A DNA stretch of 64,000 nt from Colius striatus (GCF_028858725.1 NC_084790.1:29057031-29121030); one strand, 5' to 3'; numbered from the stretch's first letter, positions 1 through 12,100 are shown. The notes: generated by a model not told the origin, from the sequence alone. A program made the numbers and translations.

Positions 1-945
1 TGTGGAACTCCTCTGGCCACAGGCTTCCAACTCGATTCTTTGCTGTTGATCACCATCCTCTGGGCTCTGTCATTCAGCCAGCTCTCGATCCACCTCACTG
101 TCCACTCATCCAAGCCACACTGCCCGAGCTTTCTGATGATGATGTTGTGGGAGACAGGGTCAAAAGCCTTGCTGAAGTCAAGGTAGAGGACATTAACTGC
201 TCTCCCCTCATCTAGCATCTAGTTATGCTCTCAAAGAAATCTATGAGGTTGGTCAAACAGGATTTGCCCTTGGTAAATCCATGTTGACTCCTCCTGACAA
301 CCATCTTTTCTTTCATATGTTTAGTGACTACATTCAAGAGGAGTTGTTCCATCACCTTTCCAGGGATCGAGGTGAGGCTGACCGGCCTGTAGTTTACTGG
401 GTCGTCCTTCTTGCCCTTTTTGAAGGCTGGAGTGACACTGGCCTTTCTCCAGTCCTCAGGCACCTTGCCTGTCCTCCGTGATTGAAAATGATGGAGAGTG
501 GCTTAGCAATCACATCAGCCAGCTCCCTCAGTACTCTTGGATGCATCCCTTTAGGTTCCAGGGCATCCTCTGTCACCAGGGCACTCTCTGTGTTCACCAG
601 TGGGCCTACATTCCCCCTAATCCTCCTTTTGCTGCTCATGCTCCTACTTTCCTTAACTTTCCTGGTTACGTTTAATTCTAAAGGGCTTTAGTCTTCCTGG
701 TTGCACCCTTGCATGCTCTGCCAAAGTTCCTATACTCGTCCCAAGAAATCAAGCCCTATTTCTACCTTTCATAGATGGCTGATTTCTCCCTGAGTTGTCC
801 CAGAAGATCTTTGCACATTCATAGAGGTCTCCTGCCTCCTTTTCCCACTTTCCTACATGTGAGGACACACTAACCCTGGGCTTAGAGGAAGTGGTGCTTG
901 AAGATCAACCAGCTCTCTTGGGCACTTCTACCATCTAGGATCTAG
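1..945 (-). mobile_element. CR1 LINE fragment (reverse transcriptase part), minus strand
   Basis: This is a partial chicken-repeat-1 non-LTR retrotransposon running off the left edge. Two minus-strand reading frames (212-463 and 394-639) give typical CR1 reverse transcriptase blocks: a PEDWR-type segment, FKKGKKDDP, NYRPVSLTS and SQHGFTKGKSCLTNL. DNA from 640 to about 945 still aligns by eye with the region upstream of RT in the longer CR1 at 52.1-52.5 kb. Frameshifts break the frame, so it is a dead copy. It shares its RT segment, in inverted orientation, with the CR1 at the right edge of the window. Confidence 0.93.
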
Positions 946-1159
946 ATGTTTAAAGGGAATCAGATTGTTCTCAGTAGTGCTCACTAACAGGACAATAGAC
1001 AAGGGACAAAAATTAAATCATATAATATTCCATCTGAACACACAAACTAGCATATTCAAACTTTAACAAACACTAGCATAGTCAAACACTAGCACAGCTT
1101 ACCTAGAGAGACTGGAGTCTCCACTCACAGAGATATTCGAAATCCTACTGGGTGTGGTC

Positions 1160-1651
1160 ATGGTGTAATGGAAAAGGTCATATTCGTTAATCAAATCATG
1201 AAAGAATAGTTGTGCAAGGAACCATTTAAAGTCATTGTAAAAGTCTTATAAAACTTTAACTGTCAAGTTTCTACAATATGAACAGGTGCAGTTGGCTGAG
1301 ATGCTTATAGCAGGTACAATAGATTGCGCATGAGCTGATAAGAGCCAAGAGAAGAGTTCATGAGCCGGCCACTAGAGAAAGACTACTGACTTCATCCCAG
1401 CGACCACCCTACGACCATCAGGAGGCAGAAGAAGACCCCCTAGTAACAAGACGGGCACATGCGCAGAGTACACCAGGGAGCAATGCACCCGACCGATAAG
1501 GACTGTATGAAAGGACTCTGATATGAGGGGGGGTCGTGAGCTGTTGGTGGAGCAGAGTCTCCCGGCCGCCCAGCACCGTTTTGCTTATTTGCCGCTTGCT
1601 TAATAAATTTGATTCATGAGTCACTTAAATTGGCCTGTGAACTTTATCACA
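1160..1651 (+). mobile_element. Probable solo LTR of a retrovirus (boundaries uncertain)
   Basis: The 3' part looks like an LTR R-U5: an AATAAA polyadenylation signal at about 1601-1606 inside GCTTAATAAATTTGATTC, followed by a short U5 ending in TTTATCACA at 1651. A GC-rich stretch sits upstream. The base composition (CpG-bearing, 1330-1600) differs from the AT-rich flanks. The left edge is a guess, since several TG starts exist near 1153-1164, and I could not find a matching target duplication. It looks more like an alpha/beta-type (ERV1 or ERVK) LTR than the ERV-L LTRs elsewhere in this window. Confidence 0.45.
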
Positions 1652-1959
1652 GCAATCTGTAAGAATGGGCAGCCTGCTTTAGGTGACCCTTATTGAGCTA
1701 GAGTTGTCAGATTGTATCATCTCATGAAGCCCCTTCCAGCCTAAGTCATCCTTTTAATCAGTGAGATTTCATCTAAAGCCTTGCTACCATGTTTTAATAT
1801 ATTGACTTACTTGCTTACCACAACATCTTTGTATCTCAGGAAGAGTAAGCAGCTTCTAGAGACTTATGTAGATATCATTTTGGAAAGCCATGTCTAAATG
1901 GTTTCTTTTTTGAGTAATTGTTATGGTTTAGCAAGGAGTTGCTTTCACTTGGTAACAGG
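1652..1959. other. Short unique spacer
   Basis: AT-rich sequence between two LTR-like blocks. I see no coding frame, RNA gene or recognisable repeat in it. Confidence 0.5.
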
Positions 1960-2770
1960 GAAAGGAGGCTGCAGTGCAGACCTGGTAAAGAGTTCTCAGA
2001 CTTTCCCCAGCTCAGACTTTCCCCAGCTGGGCCAATCTGGTGCCTCTGCCATCACTATTTAAGGATGGGAATGTAAAGTGCTTGGGAGGAGATGTAGGGT
2101 CACAGTCAGAGAAGGAGGAAGGAAGGAGGAGTGCCAGGCTAGAGACTCCTCTGCAACCCATGGTGAGAACACAGGATGTGCCCCTCCAACCTGTGGAGGG
2201 CAATGGCAGGACTGAGAGCCACCAGCAGCTCTGTGTGAGTGCACCTGGACAGGCAGGAGACCATGTGAGGCGGCAGCCATGGCACAGGCTGTGCTGGAGA
2301 GCCTGTGGGCCGCAGAGCAGACCCACACGAGAGGCAGAGACGAGCTGCAGCCTTTGGGATGAACACACACATGAGTGGCCCATGCAGGGCTGCTGGGTGT
2401 GTGAGGTACCCGTGGAGAAGCAGGGAGGGCTGGCTAGAAGCCTGTCTGTCCTGAGGAGAGATAAATGGCAGGAGCCATCAGGAAAAGACTGACTGAAACT
2501 CCCATTCCCTGTCCCCCTGAGCCATTCAGTGGGGGAGGACAAAAAGACACCAGGATCAGGGCTCTAAGCCTGGGAAGAGGGGAGAGGTAAGGAGAGGGTG
2601 GTCTTAAAGGCCTGGTTGTACTCTTCATCATTGTAGCACTCTGTGTTGTTTTGTGTTTGTTATGTTTTGGGGTTTTATGGTTATGTTTTGACTGATATTG
2701 GATTAAATTATTTTCTGTTTTCTTCCCCAAGCTGAGTAGCTTTGTCTGGGATGATAAGCGGCAATTAAGC
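1960..2770 (+). mobile_element. ERV-L-type LTR-like block, degraded
   Basis: The block has the mosaic organisation seen in the 13.98-14.9 kb and 30.1-30.9 kb LTRs. There is a GC-rich part with recurring CTGCAACCCATGG or CTGTGGAGGGCAA-like pieces (2150-2400), then a T/G-rich stretch (2640-2710) and a closing CTTCCCCAAGCTGAGT element (about 2722-2737) in the plus orientation. Overlapping reading frames here on both strands (for example 2012-2542 and 2040-2492) are low-complexity products of the GC-rich repeat and not genes. The ends are not defined. Confidence 0.45.
1995..2026. repeat. Perfect 16-bp tandem duplication
   Basis: The 16-mer CTCAGACTTTCCCCAG occurs at 1995-2010 and again immediately after at 2011-2026 without a mismatch. 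It lies at the left edge of the LTR-like block and is probably a replication-slippage duplication. Confidence 0.9.
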
Positions 2771-4904
2771 CCTCCCTGTCATTCTGGAGTTCAGAAGTCT
2801 GTGGCACTTAAATATAATCATAGTCATTTGTCTGTTGATGTGCCTAGATCATGACAGTAACTCCCTTTGTTTTCCTCCCCATCTGAGAGATTTGGAAGAG
2901 ATCCTGTCAGAGAGTTGAAGTCCCAGTGGTATCTAAACTGCTTGCTTATCAACAGATGTGTGGCAATCTTCACTCCTAGGACCTAGATCTCTTGTGGATT
3001 GGTAAGTGACTGGGTAAGGTACTGACTCAGTTGTCACTTCACTGATTTTTTTCAAGTCTAGTTACAGTCTTTCTTCTAGCAGATATCAGAAGGTTCATGC
3101 TATTATCTGCCAGAGGTTTTGGTTTTGGAGCAATTCAGGTTTTAATTTCACTTTCCTCTTTAGCACAAAACCCCTTGAATTAAAGTTTCATAAGCTTTAA
3201 TTTATTTTTATTTATGAATTCTGAGTGCTGCTGTATTTATTTTTTTTCAGTGAAAGGCATTTCCTGTTTCTGCTTAGGAATATGAAAATGGATATGTTTC
3301 CTCATCTGCTCTTATTTTCTCCTTTAGTATTTTTAGCTTCCGCATTTAGTGCCCTGCAGGAGCTGACTCATTATTGAGTACCTTTTGGTGCATGGAAGTT
3401 CACAGAAAGTGCATATTTCGGGCCTTTTTCCTAGCCTTAAAGTTCCTTTCTCTCGGGTACTTTTTGAAAGCCAAGTTCTTGCCATTCCTAGATGTTACTC
3501 TAGATATAAACATTTGATTCTCCATCCCATAGTTGGAAGTCATCTATTGGTTAGGTAGCCCTGGCTGAAGGACCATGCTCACCTCACAAAATTTAGAGCA
3601 TAGGAAAGACTGGGAATAATGGACACCCTCACACAAAGTACTGAATTGCATAACCAAGTATGACCAATGTATGCAAATGCAAGGATTTGGAAATTGCTTT
3701 ACTACGTTGGGAGTTTTGAGGAAGAAAGATGACAAGGATAACATAGGAAGAATTTCTTAGAGAATGTGCTGCTATGGTGGACCAAGGATTGCTGAGTAAA
3801 CAAAATGCCCACTCTGCCTTCTTACTGTCTTCTGGGAAACTTGTGCTGGACCATATTATCTATAAGAAATGCAAGGCCACACAGAGCTGATTATCTCTTC
3901 CAGGGCAAATCACCCTGCAATAACGCTAATCTTTTTAGGGTTATGCTTTGTCTCTGCAGAAATTTTTGCAGTTTGTAGTGTCTTATGTTTTATTAAATAC
4001 TACTGTACTGCCATATCACCCCTTCTAAATAATGTCTTGGATCTTTTAAATAAATCTCCAGACAGAGAGTGTAAGAGAAGCTAGAACATTACTGTGACCT
4101 TCTACCCTAGGATGTTCTATTACTAGATGATTACCAAGGTTAAAGTGTAAAAGCTGATTGCTAAATGTTATCATATCTATTGCACGCAATCTGGTTTCAT
4201 GGTTTTTTAAAAAAAGATAGCAAGTAAAACTTGATTTGGAAATTTCTCTGATTTACCTTGGTTTACCTTATAATCATCTGGAAAGTGTTGATTACACAAT
4301 TAAGATTACAGTATGCAGGAACATGTTAAGAGAAGATATGTGGCGGGGGCTATTTACATGCAAGAGTGTTCCAGAACTGCTGTGCCTCTTTCTTCTTCTG
4401 AAGAAGAATAAACAGGAGTCATGGGATGAAGGGAACTAAAGCCCATATCTTGCAGGGTCCTTAGTAATTGCTGTCACAGACACTGGCTCAATTTACTGAA
4501 CCATCCTGGCTGGCCACATGGACCAACAGTCTTTGTGATATTGGACTACATTGCCAACACAAATCATTCAACCCTGAAATTATGGTTCAGATCTAAATAT
4601 AGAAGAATGGTTTTAGAAATATCATGAAACAATCCTACAGCACAATGTCTGTGAGAATTGAGGCTGAACTTCTGATGCCTTCAACACTTGTGCTTCCATA
4701 TATCCTAAAATACTATACATGTGTTTTACTTTCTGTGCATGAGTTTTGTTGTGGGGTTTTGTTTGTAGTTTTGCTTTTGGGTGGGTTTTTTATGTGAGAG
4801 TTCTATGTTTTTCTAATTTTGTATTTATTTTATTTATTGTTCTAATTACTCCAAGATATTTTTTTTCCCCCTGAACCTTATAATACACACTTTTCAGGTG
4901 ACTG
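2771..4904. other. Intergenic, no feature recognised
   Basis: AT-rich single-copy-looking DNA. Reading frames are short (71 codons or fewer), lack recognisable motifs and occur on both strands. No RNA gene or mobile element was recognised apart from short T-rich runs near 3240 and 4860. Confidence 0.5.
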
Positions 4905-5364
4905 GAGTTTCTCCCACTCACTTTTGAGGGGACTGGAGCTTCTTTCTTATGAGGAAAGGCTATGAGATCTGTGGCTATTCAGCCTGGAGAAGAGAAGACT
5001 GTGAGGGAGATTCTCTTTAATATTTACAAGTATTTGAAAGGTATATGTCAAGAGGATGAGGGAACACTTTTTTCTGTAGTGAAACATTTGTTTTCTGTCC
5101 AGTGAGAGGACTAGGGGTAATGTACAAAAGCTGTAACACAAAGAGTTCTACTTAAGGAAAAACTGTTTTACTGTGAGGAGGAGGGAGCCCTAGCACAAGC
5201 TGCCCAGGAAGGGTGTGGAGTCTCCTTCTCTGGTGGTTTTCAAAACCCACTTGGATATGTTCCTGAGTGACCTGATCTAGGTGGACCTGCTTAAGCAGGG
5301 AAGTTGTACTAGACGATCTTTAGAGGTCCTTTCCAACCCTTCCATTCTGAAATTCTATGATTTT
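4905..5364 (+). mobile_element. CR1 LINE 3' end, plus strand
   Basis: The sequence carries the hallmark CR1 3' region: a TATGAGGAAAGGCTATGAGA block near 4950, TTTAATATTTACAAGTATTTGAAAGG near 5018 (given here as a landmark only), TGCCCAGGAAGGGTGTGGAG, and the tail GACCTGATCTAGGTGGACCT followed by CCTTTCCAACCC and ATTCTATGATT. It is 5' truncated, as is usual for CR1, and encodes nothing intact. Confidence 0.92.
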
Positions 5365-5439
5365 TCAGTATGAGGCTGGTTTAATACTGAGGTGGGGCAG
5401 ATGGCCAAACACTGCAAAACCTTAATCCTCATGAATTTT

Positions 5440-5525
5440 CATAACTTACCTGGGCTAAGTTCTGAGCAACCTGATCTAACTGGCAAACTAGTTGGACTGC
5501 ATGGCCTCCAGAGGTCCTGTTTACC
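5440..5525 (+). mobile_element. Small CR1 3'-end fragment
   Basis: A weak second copy of the CR1 terminal motif: GAGCAACCTGATCTAACTGG, then TTGGACTGCATGGCCTCCAG and AGGTCCTG. It is diverged and short, so the call rests on motif order only. Confidence 0.5.
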
Positions 5526-7066
5526 TTATTTTTTCTCCAAGTCTATGCGCTCAAGCTATTCTTTGTAGTCATGAGCACTGCTCCAATAGTGAAAATTGAG
5601 CCTTACAATTCCAGGATCTGGTTCTTTAATTTCAAAAAGTCCCGAAAATGTTATAGGAATTAAAAAACAAAACAAAACAAAACAGGTATTGTCCACAGTG
5701 TTTGTGTTTTGTAAATAGAAAATGTAATTCTGCATGTAAACCTTTTTTACCAGATGACATGAAGAAAATTAGCACCATCCTTAAATACCTGTATTTTCCT
5801 GTGTTTAATTTGCCCAGCAAATATCAGAATATTTTATAAAACTGTTAATAGAAGTTCATTCCAGTAGAAAGTAATCATAATATACCAAGTAGTATATTAA
5901 TCATTCCTTGATTTAGATTTATCTGGTGGTCTTCATATCACTTTCAAAAGTTTCCTAGAGGCTGTCCTTTGAGGTCCCATGAGGTTTTCATATTTTTTTC
6001 TCCTTAAATGAACATTAATAGTTATAAAAACTAAGCCTACAAAAACAAAAAACCCAACCAAATACATAGGACATGTATTTACAATACTTAGGATTAACTT
6101 GTAAGGTCATCAAACTTTAAGAAGTATTTGCACATAGATAATTGTAACATGAGTATTTTAACAAACATATCTGCATGTGTGTTTATGGAAGTTTGGTCTG
6201 TTTAAAGCACAGCTGAAGACAGAACTTATTGCAGAGTAAGACTGGACTGACACTGAAACACCTGCTGTGGTCCAACATAGCCCGAGATATATAATGGAAC
6301 AGAGGAGGAGTTTAAATGCCTCGGGGCAAGATTGTAAACAGAAAATACCTGTGACTTTACCCTTGAGGTGTTTCAGCTCTGTTTGACCCTCACCTTTACT
6401 GAAGACCCCCTGGCAGCACTGTGAGTGATGCCTCTGTGCAGACCTTCCCATTGCAGCTGCAAACTGAACTCATGCCTAACCATCATCTTAATCCAGAGAC
6501 AAGATGTTCTCTTAGCCAAATCTCCCAAGAATGCACAGAGCAATTAGGGTATGTATACTATGCTTAGCATACACTTAGTGGCTCAGCTTTTCGCAGATTA
6601 TAGGTGGGATAGCAACTTTTTAAAGCTGAAAGAACAATCATTAGAAATTTTTCCTTGTAACTCTTAATTTAAGATGTCTGCTATTGATAAGTAAGTTGGT
6701 TCTAGGAAACAGATACACCCTGCGCACTCTCTTGCAAAGAAAACATATAAATTAGAGTTATGGTCCTTTGCTGCTGTCTTTTGAGAGTCTGATGAATCTT
6801 TCTTGCCTTCACACAGATGTATGGCTTCACTAGGAGTCACAGGATGCAACCTCCATCACGTTCTCAAATGGTTGATTCAATATTTTTTGGTGAAAAAAGT
6901 AGTTTTGCCTTCCCTTGGAAGAAGTGAAAATAAACCCACATTTGATTCCCTCAGATACTGCTCCAAGAACTGGGTTTTACTTGCCTTCTGCTCAGCTCAG
7001 ACCTTGGTTGCAGGTACTGAGAATCCACTTGATGAGGTGTGAGGACTTCAGCCTTTTTTCAGGAGT
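5526..7066. other. Intergenic, no feature recognised
   Basis: AT-rich sequence up to the target site of provirus 1. No convincing exon, RNA gene or repeat was seen. The longest frame (6158-6451, minus, 97 codons) has no recognisable domain or flanking splice signals and I treat it as chance. Confidence 0.5.
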
Positions 7067-7071
7067 CTTGG

Positions 7072-7491
7072 TGTCATGGTTTTGTCCAGTCAGGAACAAA
7101 GAGCCATGAGGATGCTTGCTCACTTATCCCCCTTCTGGCGGAGTGGGGAGGGGAACCAGACAAAAAGGGGAAAAACCCGCGTAGGTTGAAATAAGAACCG
7201 TTTAACAGAACAACAATAAGAAGAAACAAGTTCAGGAAAAAACAGTTTTAACAGTAAATGAGGGGATATACAAAAGGAATGTTGTGTGCTGCAGTTACTC
7301 ACCACCTGGGACCGGTAGCCCAGCCCGCGGTCCCGCAGCCCCCTGCCCCGATTAGCTCCCTGCCTATATGTACTGGGCATGATGTCAGTATGGTATGGAA
7401 TACCTGTTGGCCAGCCTGGGTCATCTGTCCATGCTGTGTCCCTTCCTACTTCCTCATCAAAGTTAACTCTATCCTAGCCCAAACCAGGACG
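7072..7491 (-). repeat. 3' LTR of provirus 1
   Basis: Read in the sense direction it should begin with TGTCCTGG, but the first base is mutated (CGTCC, plus-strand position 7491). It ends in AACCATGACA at 7072. It matches the other LTR at 13016-13455 over its length with scattered differences and small indels (420 against 440 bp). The sense sequence just upstream, AATAAGGGGTGGAA, is the polypurine tract and is identical to that of provirus 2. Confidence 0.95.
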
Positions 7492-8026
7492 TTCCACCCC
7501 TTATTCTATACCATCTAAGTCATGCCTAGTTTCACAATATACAACATCTAAACACCGCATTTCCTCTCCCTGAAAAAATATGAGCACACACAGAGAAGTA
7601 TGTCATTCCCTCAGTTTAGAGGCCATCTCCCTAACATTCCCATTGAGTCCATTTAGTCCATAACTTCAGGTCTTATTCATCATCATCTTTCGCAGCAGGG
7701 CAGATGAGGTGTGTGTGTGGGATAGGTCACTGCATGCAGTATCAGGAGTTTGCAGCTGGTCTATTCGGTGTGTCTTATCTGTAAGTTGAAAGCACTGATC
7801 TTGAGGACATCACTGGGCACCAATTCACATTCCACCATTCTGTATCTTGCTCGTCCAGATCCATCCTTCAGTGATCTGGGTGGTTCTTACTGTAGTGTCA
7901 GTGATATGGCATAGAGCAACTATGGTAATGGTGACATACAACAGCAAAGATATTTAACAACTAACATAATACAATTTGATTCATGGAATTCACAGGCTAT
8001 TCTCACCCAAAATTTCACCCAAAATC
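7492..8026 (-). other. pol-to-LTR interval of provirus 1, non-coding
   Basis: The interval lies between the integrase stop region (about 7990-8027) and the 3' LTR. It is about 370 bp longer than the equivalent interval in provirus 2 (about 41123-41252). It includes a short duplicated motif near the integrase end (TTTTGGGTGA twice in the sense direction, about 7998-8025). I find no env, transmembrane or dUTPase motif. It could be an accessory region lost from provirus 2 or an insertion in provirus 1. Confidence 0.6.
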
Positions 8027-8894
8027 TCAAATTCCTTGAGGTACACACTGAATTTCCCCATCCTTGCACATCACCCACCAAGTGTACCCAGGTCTATGAG
8101 CAAAAACAATCCCACGAATGGGTTTGCCTTTACCCAAGGTGGGACTCACCCAGACTGCTTTCCCTAACAGATCTTTTATTTGCACTACAGGGACTTTATC
8201 CCCTTCTAGAGTATGTAAAAGTTCCAATTGGGCAGGGCCAGCTCTGTTCACAGATCCTCTGGAATTGACTAGCCAGGTGGCCTTTTCTAAATTTGTATCC
8301 CAATGTTTGAATGTCCCACCCCCCATTGCTCTCAGTGTGGTCTTCAATAGTCCATTATGTAGTTCAGTTTTTCCCGAGGCTGGTACATGATAGGGAATGT
8401 GATAAACCCATTCAATGTCATGCTCTTTGGCCCAGGCATCTGTGAGGGTGTTCCAGAAGTGTGTCCTGTTGTCCGATTCAATTCTTTCTGGGGTGCCATG
8501 TTGCCAGAGGATTTTCTTTTCAAGGCCCTGGATGGTGCTCCGGGCAGTGGCATGAGCCATGGGATACGTTTCCAACCAGCCGGTGGTCGCCTCCACCATT
8601 GTGAGCACATGGCGTTTGCCTTGGTGAGTCTGTGGCAGTGTGATGTAATCAATCTGCCAGGCCTCTCCGTATTTATATTTCTGCCATCGTCCTCCATACC
8701 ATATGGGCTTCCACCGTTTGGCTTGTTTGACTGTAGCACGTCTCACACTCATGGACAACCTGTGTGATGGTGTTCAAGGTTAAATCCACCCCTCGATCAC
8801 GAGCCCATTTACAGGTGGCATCTCTGCCTTGATGACCTGAGGTGTCATGGGCCCACCGAGCTAAAAATAACTCTCCCTTGTGTTGCCAATCCAG
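8027..8894 (-). pseudogene. ERV-L integrase (provirus 1), disrupted
   Basis: The enzyme would insert the viral cDNA into host DNA. The zinc-binding HHCC domain is visible in the frame starting at 9131 (His 95, His 100, Cys 129 and Cys 132 of that frame, in WAHDTSGH and HECETC). The catalytic core is in a second frame (8027-8758): QIDYITLP with the first Asp, ESDNRTHF with the second Asp, and a Glu two residues after SGK. Just after the zinc domain the frame shifts, so the two halves cannot be read together. The C-terminal part with WVSPTLGKGKP and YTWWVM is present. Confidence 0.93.
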
Positions 8895-9629
8895 ATCTAT
8901 CTGAGCTGCTCCAATCTTTGCAGCCTTGTCCACCTGCTGGTTATGCAGATGTTCTTCTGTGGCCCTGTTCTTAGGTATATGGGCATCTACATGGCACACC
9001 TTCACAACTAGCTTCTCCAGCCGAGCAGCGATATCTTGCCATATTAGGGCAGCCCAGATGGGTTTGCCCCATCGTTGCCAGTTGTTTTGTCTCCATTGCT
9101 GTAACCACTCCCACACAGCATTTGCTGCCACCCACGAGTCAGTGTAGAGATAAAGACTTGGCCAGCTTTCTCATTCAGCAACGTCTAAAGCCAACTGGAT
9201 GGCTTTTACCTCTGCAAACTGGCTCAATTCACCCTCTCCTTCTGCAGCTTTTGAAACTTTGCGTAGGGGGCTCCACACAGCCACCTTCCACCTCCGATGC
9301 TTCCCCACAAGGCAACAAGACCCATCGATGAACAGGGCATACTGCTTCTCATCTTCTGGAAGTTCCTCGTATGATGGGGCCTCTTCAGCACGGGTTGCCT
9401 CCTTTTCTGATGATATTTCACTGTCTTCACACTCTGGCCAGTTTGTGATCAATTCCAGAATTCCAGGGCAGCTAGAATTTCCTACACGAGCTCGTTGTAT
9501 GATCAATGCGATCCACTTACTCCATGTAGCATCAGTTGCATGATGTGTGGAGGAGGCCCTCCCTTTGAACATCCAGCCCAGCACTGGCAGTCGGGGTGCT
9601 AGGAGAAGTTGCATTTCTGTGCCAGTCAC
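8895..9629 (-). pseudogene. ERV-L RNase H domain (provirus 1), disrupted
   Basis: The domain degrades the RNA strand of the RNA-DNA hybrid. Visible motifs are ALFIDGSCCLVGKHRRWKVA (about 9280-9340), with the first catalytic Asp in IDGS, and SQFAEVKAIQLALD, with the catalytic Glu. The stretch after this, where the TDSW motif is expected, lies at the junction of the two frames 9171-9629 and 8673-9131, so the domain is split. It is continuous upstream with the connection part of RT and downstream with the integrase. Confidence 0.9.
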
Positions 9630-10827
9630 TTCTGATGCAGCTTGAACCCCTTCATATGCTGCCAGTATCTCCTTCTTGATTGGAGTGTATTGGGCCTCGG
9701 ATCCTCTGTATCCGTGACTCCAGAATCCAAGGGATCAGCCTTGAGTCTCCCCAGGTGCTCTCTGCCAAAGACTCCAAGTAGGGCCATTCTCCCCAGCTGC
9801 GGTGTAGAGCACATTTTTAACATCTGGTCCTGTCTCGACCGGCCTAAGCGCCATTGCATGAACAATCTCCTGTTTCATTTGTTCAAAACTTTGTTGCTGT
9901 TCAGGACCCCATTCAAAATCCTTTTTCTTCCATGGTACATGGTAGAGAGGGTGCACAATCATACTGTAATTTGGAATATGCATCCTCCAAAAACCCACAA
10001 CACCTTGGAAAGCTTGTGTTTCCTTTTTGCTAGTTGGGGGAAACATGGCTGCAATTTTGTTGATCACATCTATTGGGATATGGCGACGTCCATCCTGCCA
10101 TTTTGTTCCTAAAAACTGGATCTCCTGCACAGGCCCTCTGACCTTACTTCGTTTAATGGCAAAACCAGCCTTCAGAAGAATTTCTGAATTACCTTCTTTC
10201 TCTTCTCAAGAACTTCCTCTGCTGAGTTGCCCCACACAACGTCATCAATGTATTGCAGGTGTTCTGGGGCCTCACCCTTCTCCAATGGATCAGTCCATGG
10301 CTGATGGTGGGGCTGTGTTTCCACCCCTGGGGCAGTCGATTCCAGGTATACTGAACCCCTCTCCAAGTGAAAGCGAACTGGGACCTGCACTCTACTGCCA
10401 AAGGAATTGAGAAGAATGCATTGGCAATATCAATGGTGGCATATCATTTGGCTGCCTTGGACTCCAGTTCATATTGGAGTTCCAGCATGTCCAGCACAGC
10501 TGCGCTCAGCGGTGGCTTGACTTCATTCAGGCCACGATAGTCCACTGTCAGTCTCCACTCTCCACTAGACTTTCGCACTGGCCATATGGGACTGTTAAAG
10601 GGTGAGTGAGTTTTGCTGATCACCCCTTGGCTCTCCAGTTGGTGAATCAACTTATGAATGGGAATCACTGAATCTCTGCTGGTGTGATATTGCCACCGGT
10701 GCACTGTTGTGGTCGCAATTGGCACCTGTTGTTCTTTGACCATCAGCAACCCCACAACAGAAGGGTCCTCTGAGAGGCCGGGCATGCTGGATAGTTGTTC
10801 AGTTTCCTCTGTCTCCACTGCAGCCAC
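9626..10827 (-). pseudogene. ERV-L reverse transcriptase (provirus 1), disrupted
   Basis: The RT is spread over three frames. The N-terminal part (10444-10827) has the fingers motif SPIWPVRKSSGEWRLTVDYR. The palm part (10172-10401) holds LPQGWKHSP in one frame and the catalytic YIDD box at about 10241-10252 in another. The thumb/connection part follows at 9735-10130 (PTSKKETQAFQGVVGFWRM). The frame break between LPQG and YIDD is at the same place as in provirus 2, although the local deletions differ. It is not functional. Confidence 0.93.
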
Positions 10828-11123
10828 ACCAAAGGCCCACTGTACCCTTTTGGGTCTTTAAAATACCCTCTCTTAAGGTAGTCTATGCCCAAGATACACA
10901 GAGCTTCTGGACCTGTCACAATGGGGTGTTTGTGACACTCATCCTCAGTTAAACTCACTTCAGCTTCTAACAAGGTTAGCTGTTGAGATCGCCCTGTCAC
11001 TCCAGAAATACAAACAGATTCTGTCCCTTTACAGCTTGATGGCATCAGAGTGCATTGTGCTCCAGTATCCACTAAAGCCTTGTACTCTTGTGGGTTTGAT
11101 GTGCCAGGCCATCGGATCCACAC
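10743..11123 (-). pseudogene. ERV-L protease (provirus 1)
   Basis: A retroviral aspartic protease is recognised by the active-site segment ALVDTGAQCTLMPS (about residues 16-29 of the frame) and by the downstream ILGIDYL motif that forms the second flap-side strand. It lies between gag and RT. The frame differs from that of the downstream RT, so read-through would need a shift, here most likely from decay. Confidence 0.88.
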
Positions 11124-11223
11124 TGTCCAATAAACTCAGTTGTCCCTCTCCTCCACCTGGCTGGAGGCAGGGCCTCCCTAGTACTGGCCATGGCAGTCAT
11201 TGGATACTTTTTGTAGAAAAGAG

Positions 11224-12069
11224 CTAGAAGTCCCCCTCGAGGGGACTAGAATAGAGCTCAACCCTTCTATTCTGTCTAGGGAGTTGCTCACTGGAAACTG
11301 GAGCAGCATCTTTCCAAGAGAAATTGCTCCTTGTAGCGGTTTTTCCCCGTAGCTGCCGTGCCCGTGCCCTTAAGGCTGAAGTAGGTTGCCCATGCCACTT
11401 GTTCATGTTCTCTCCCTGGTCCCGCAGGTAAGACCACAAAGCACCTCGTGGTGTCTGCCCTCTATATTCCCTCTCTTGAACAGAGGGACATCTACTAATA
11501 GCTGAAGTATGGACTCAGGCAGGTGGAGGGCGGGACATATCTTCTTTGAATTGGTGGAACTCTTTTAACATTTTATCTATAGCCGAGACAACAGCCTGTA
11601 GGGAGGAAGACAGACTTTCTTCATATTGCCGAAGTTGAACACCCATTTCCCCCACTGTTTTCCCCTCACCTTCTTTCCAGGAGATGACTGCCAATGAATT
11701 AGCATAAGATGATAGCGCACTTTGCAGAAATCTTCGCCACATAGACTGCGTGCGCTGGACCTCATCTGGGTCTGTTGGTGACTGCTCATTATAAATCACT
11801 TCCTGCACAGGTAACTCCCTCAGGTACTGGATACCTTTGTCCATTGTGGTCCGCTTGCCTGGGTGGCATATGATGTCTTCTTTGAAGGGGTATCTTTCCC
11901 TCACACCAGACAAAAGTCTCCTCCAGAGGCTGAGGACTTCTGTCTTTATTCCAATTGCCTTGTCAATGCCACCATCCCTGGGACAGAAAGCCCAGCTGCC
12001 TGGCTTCCCTGCCCTCCAAATCCAAACTGTGGGCCCCATTCTTCCAGCATTGGAGCAGCCAGGTGACAA
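11224..12069 (-). pseudogene. gag, central and C-terminal part (provirus 1)
   Basis: Two pieces in the same frame are separated by a stop at 11515-11517: 11515-12069 (capsid-like, with SLWRRLLSGVRERYPFKEDI and IQYLRELPVQEVIYNE) and 11224-11439 (basic, proline-rich C-terminus with SSEQLPRQNRR). The equivalent region of provirus 2 reads through without this stop. No CCHC zinc knuckle is visible. Spumaviruses also lack zinc knuckles and use basic boxes, so this fits the class. Confidence 0.85.
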
Positions 12070-12100
12070 GGTGCTCGCTTGGGTGGCGACTGTAATCTTT

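Noticed and set aside
2012..2542. Long overlapping frames on both strands near 2.0-2.5 kb
   Set aside because: They lie in a GC-rich LTR-like repeat block. Similar pseudo-frames occur in every related block (14.3-14.9, 30.1-30.7, 41.9-42.3 kb).
7492..8026. Possible env gene of provirus 1
   Set aside because: No signal peptide, furin site, fusion peptide or transmembrane pattern. The interval is too short, and class III ERV-L elements normally lack env.
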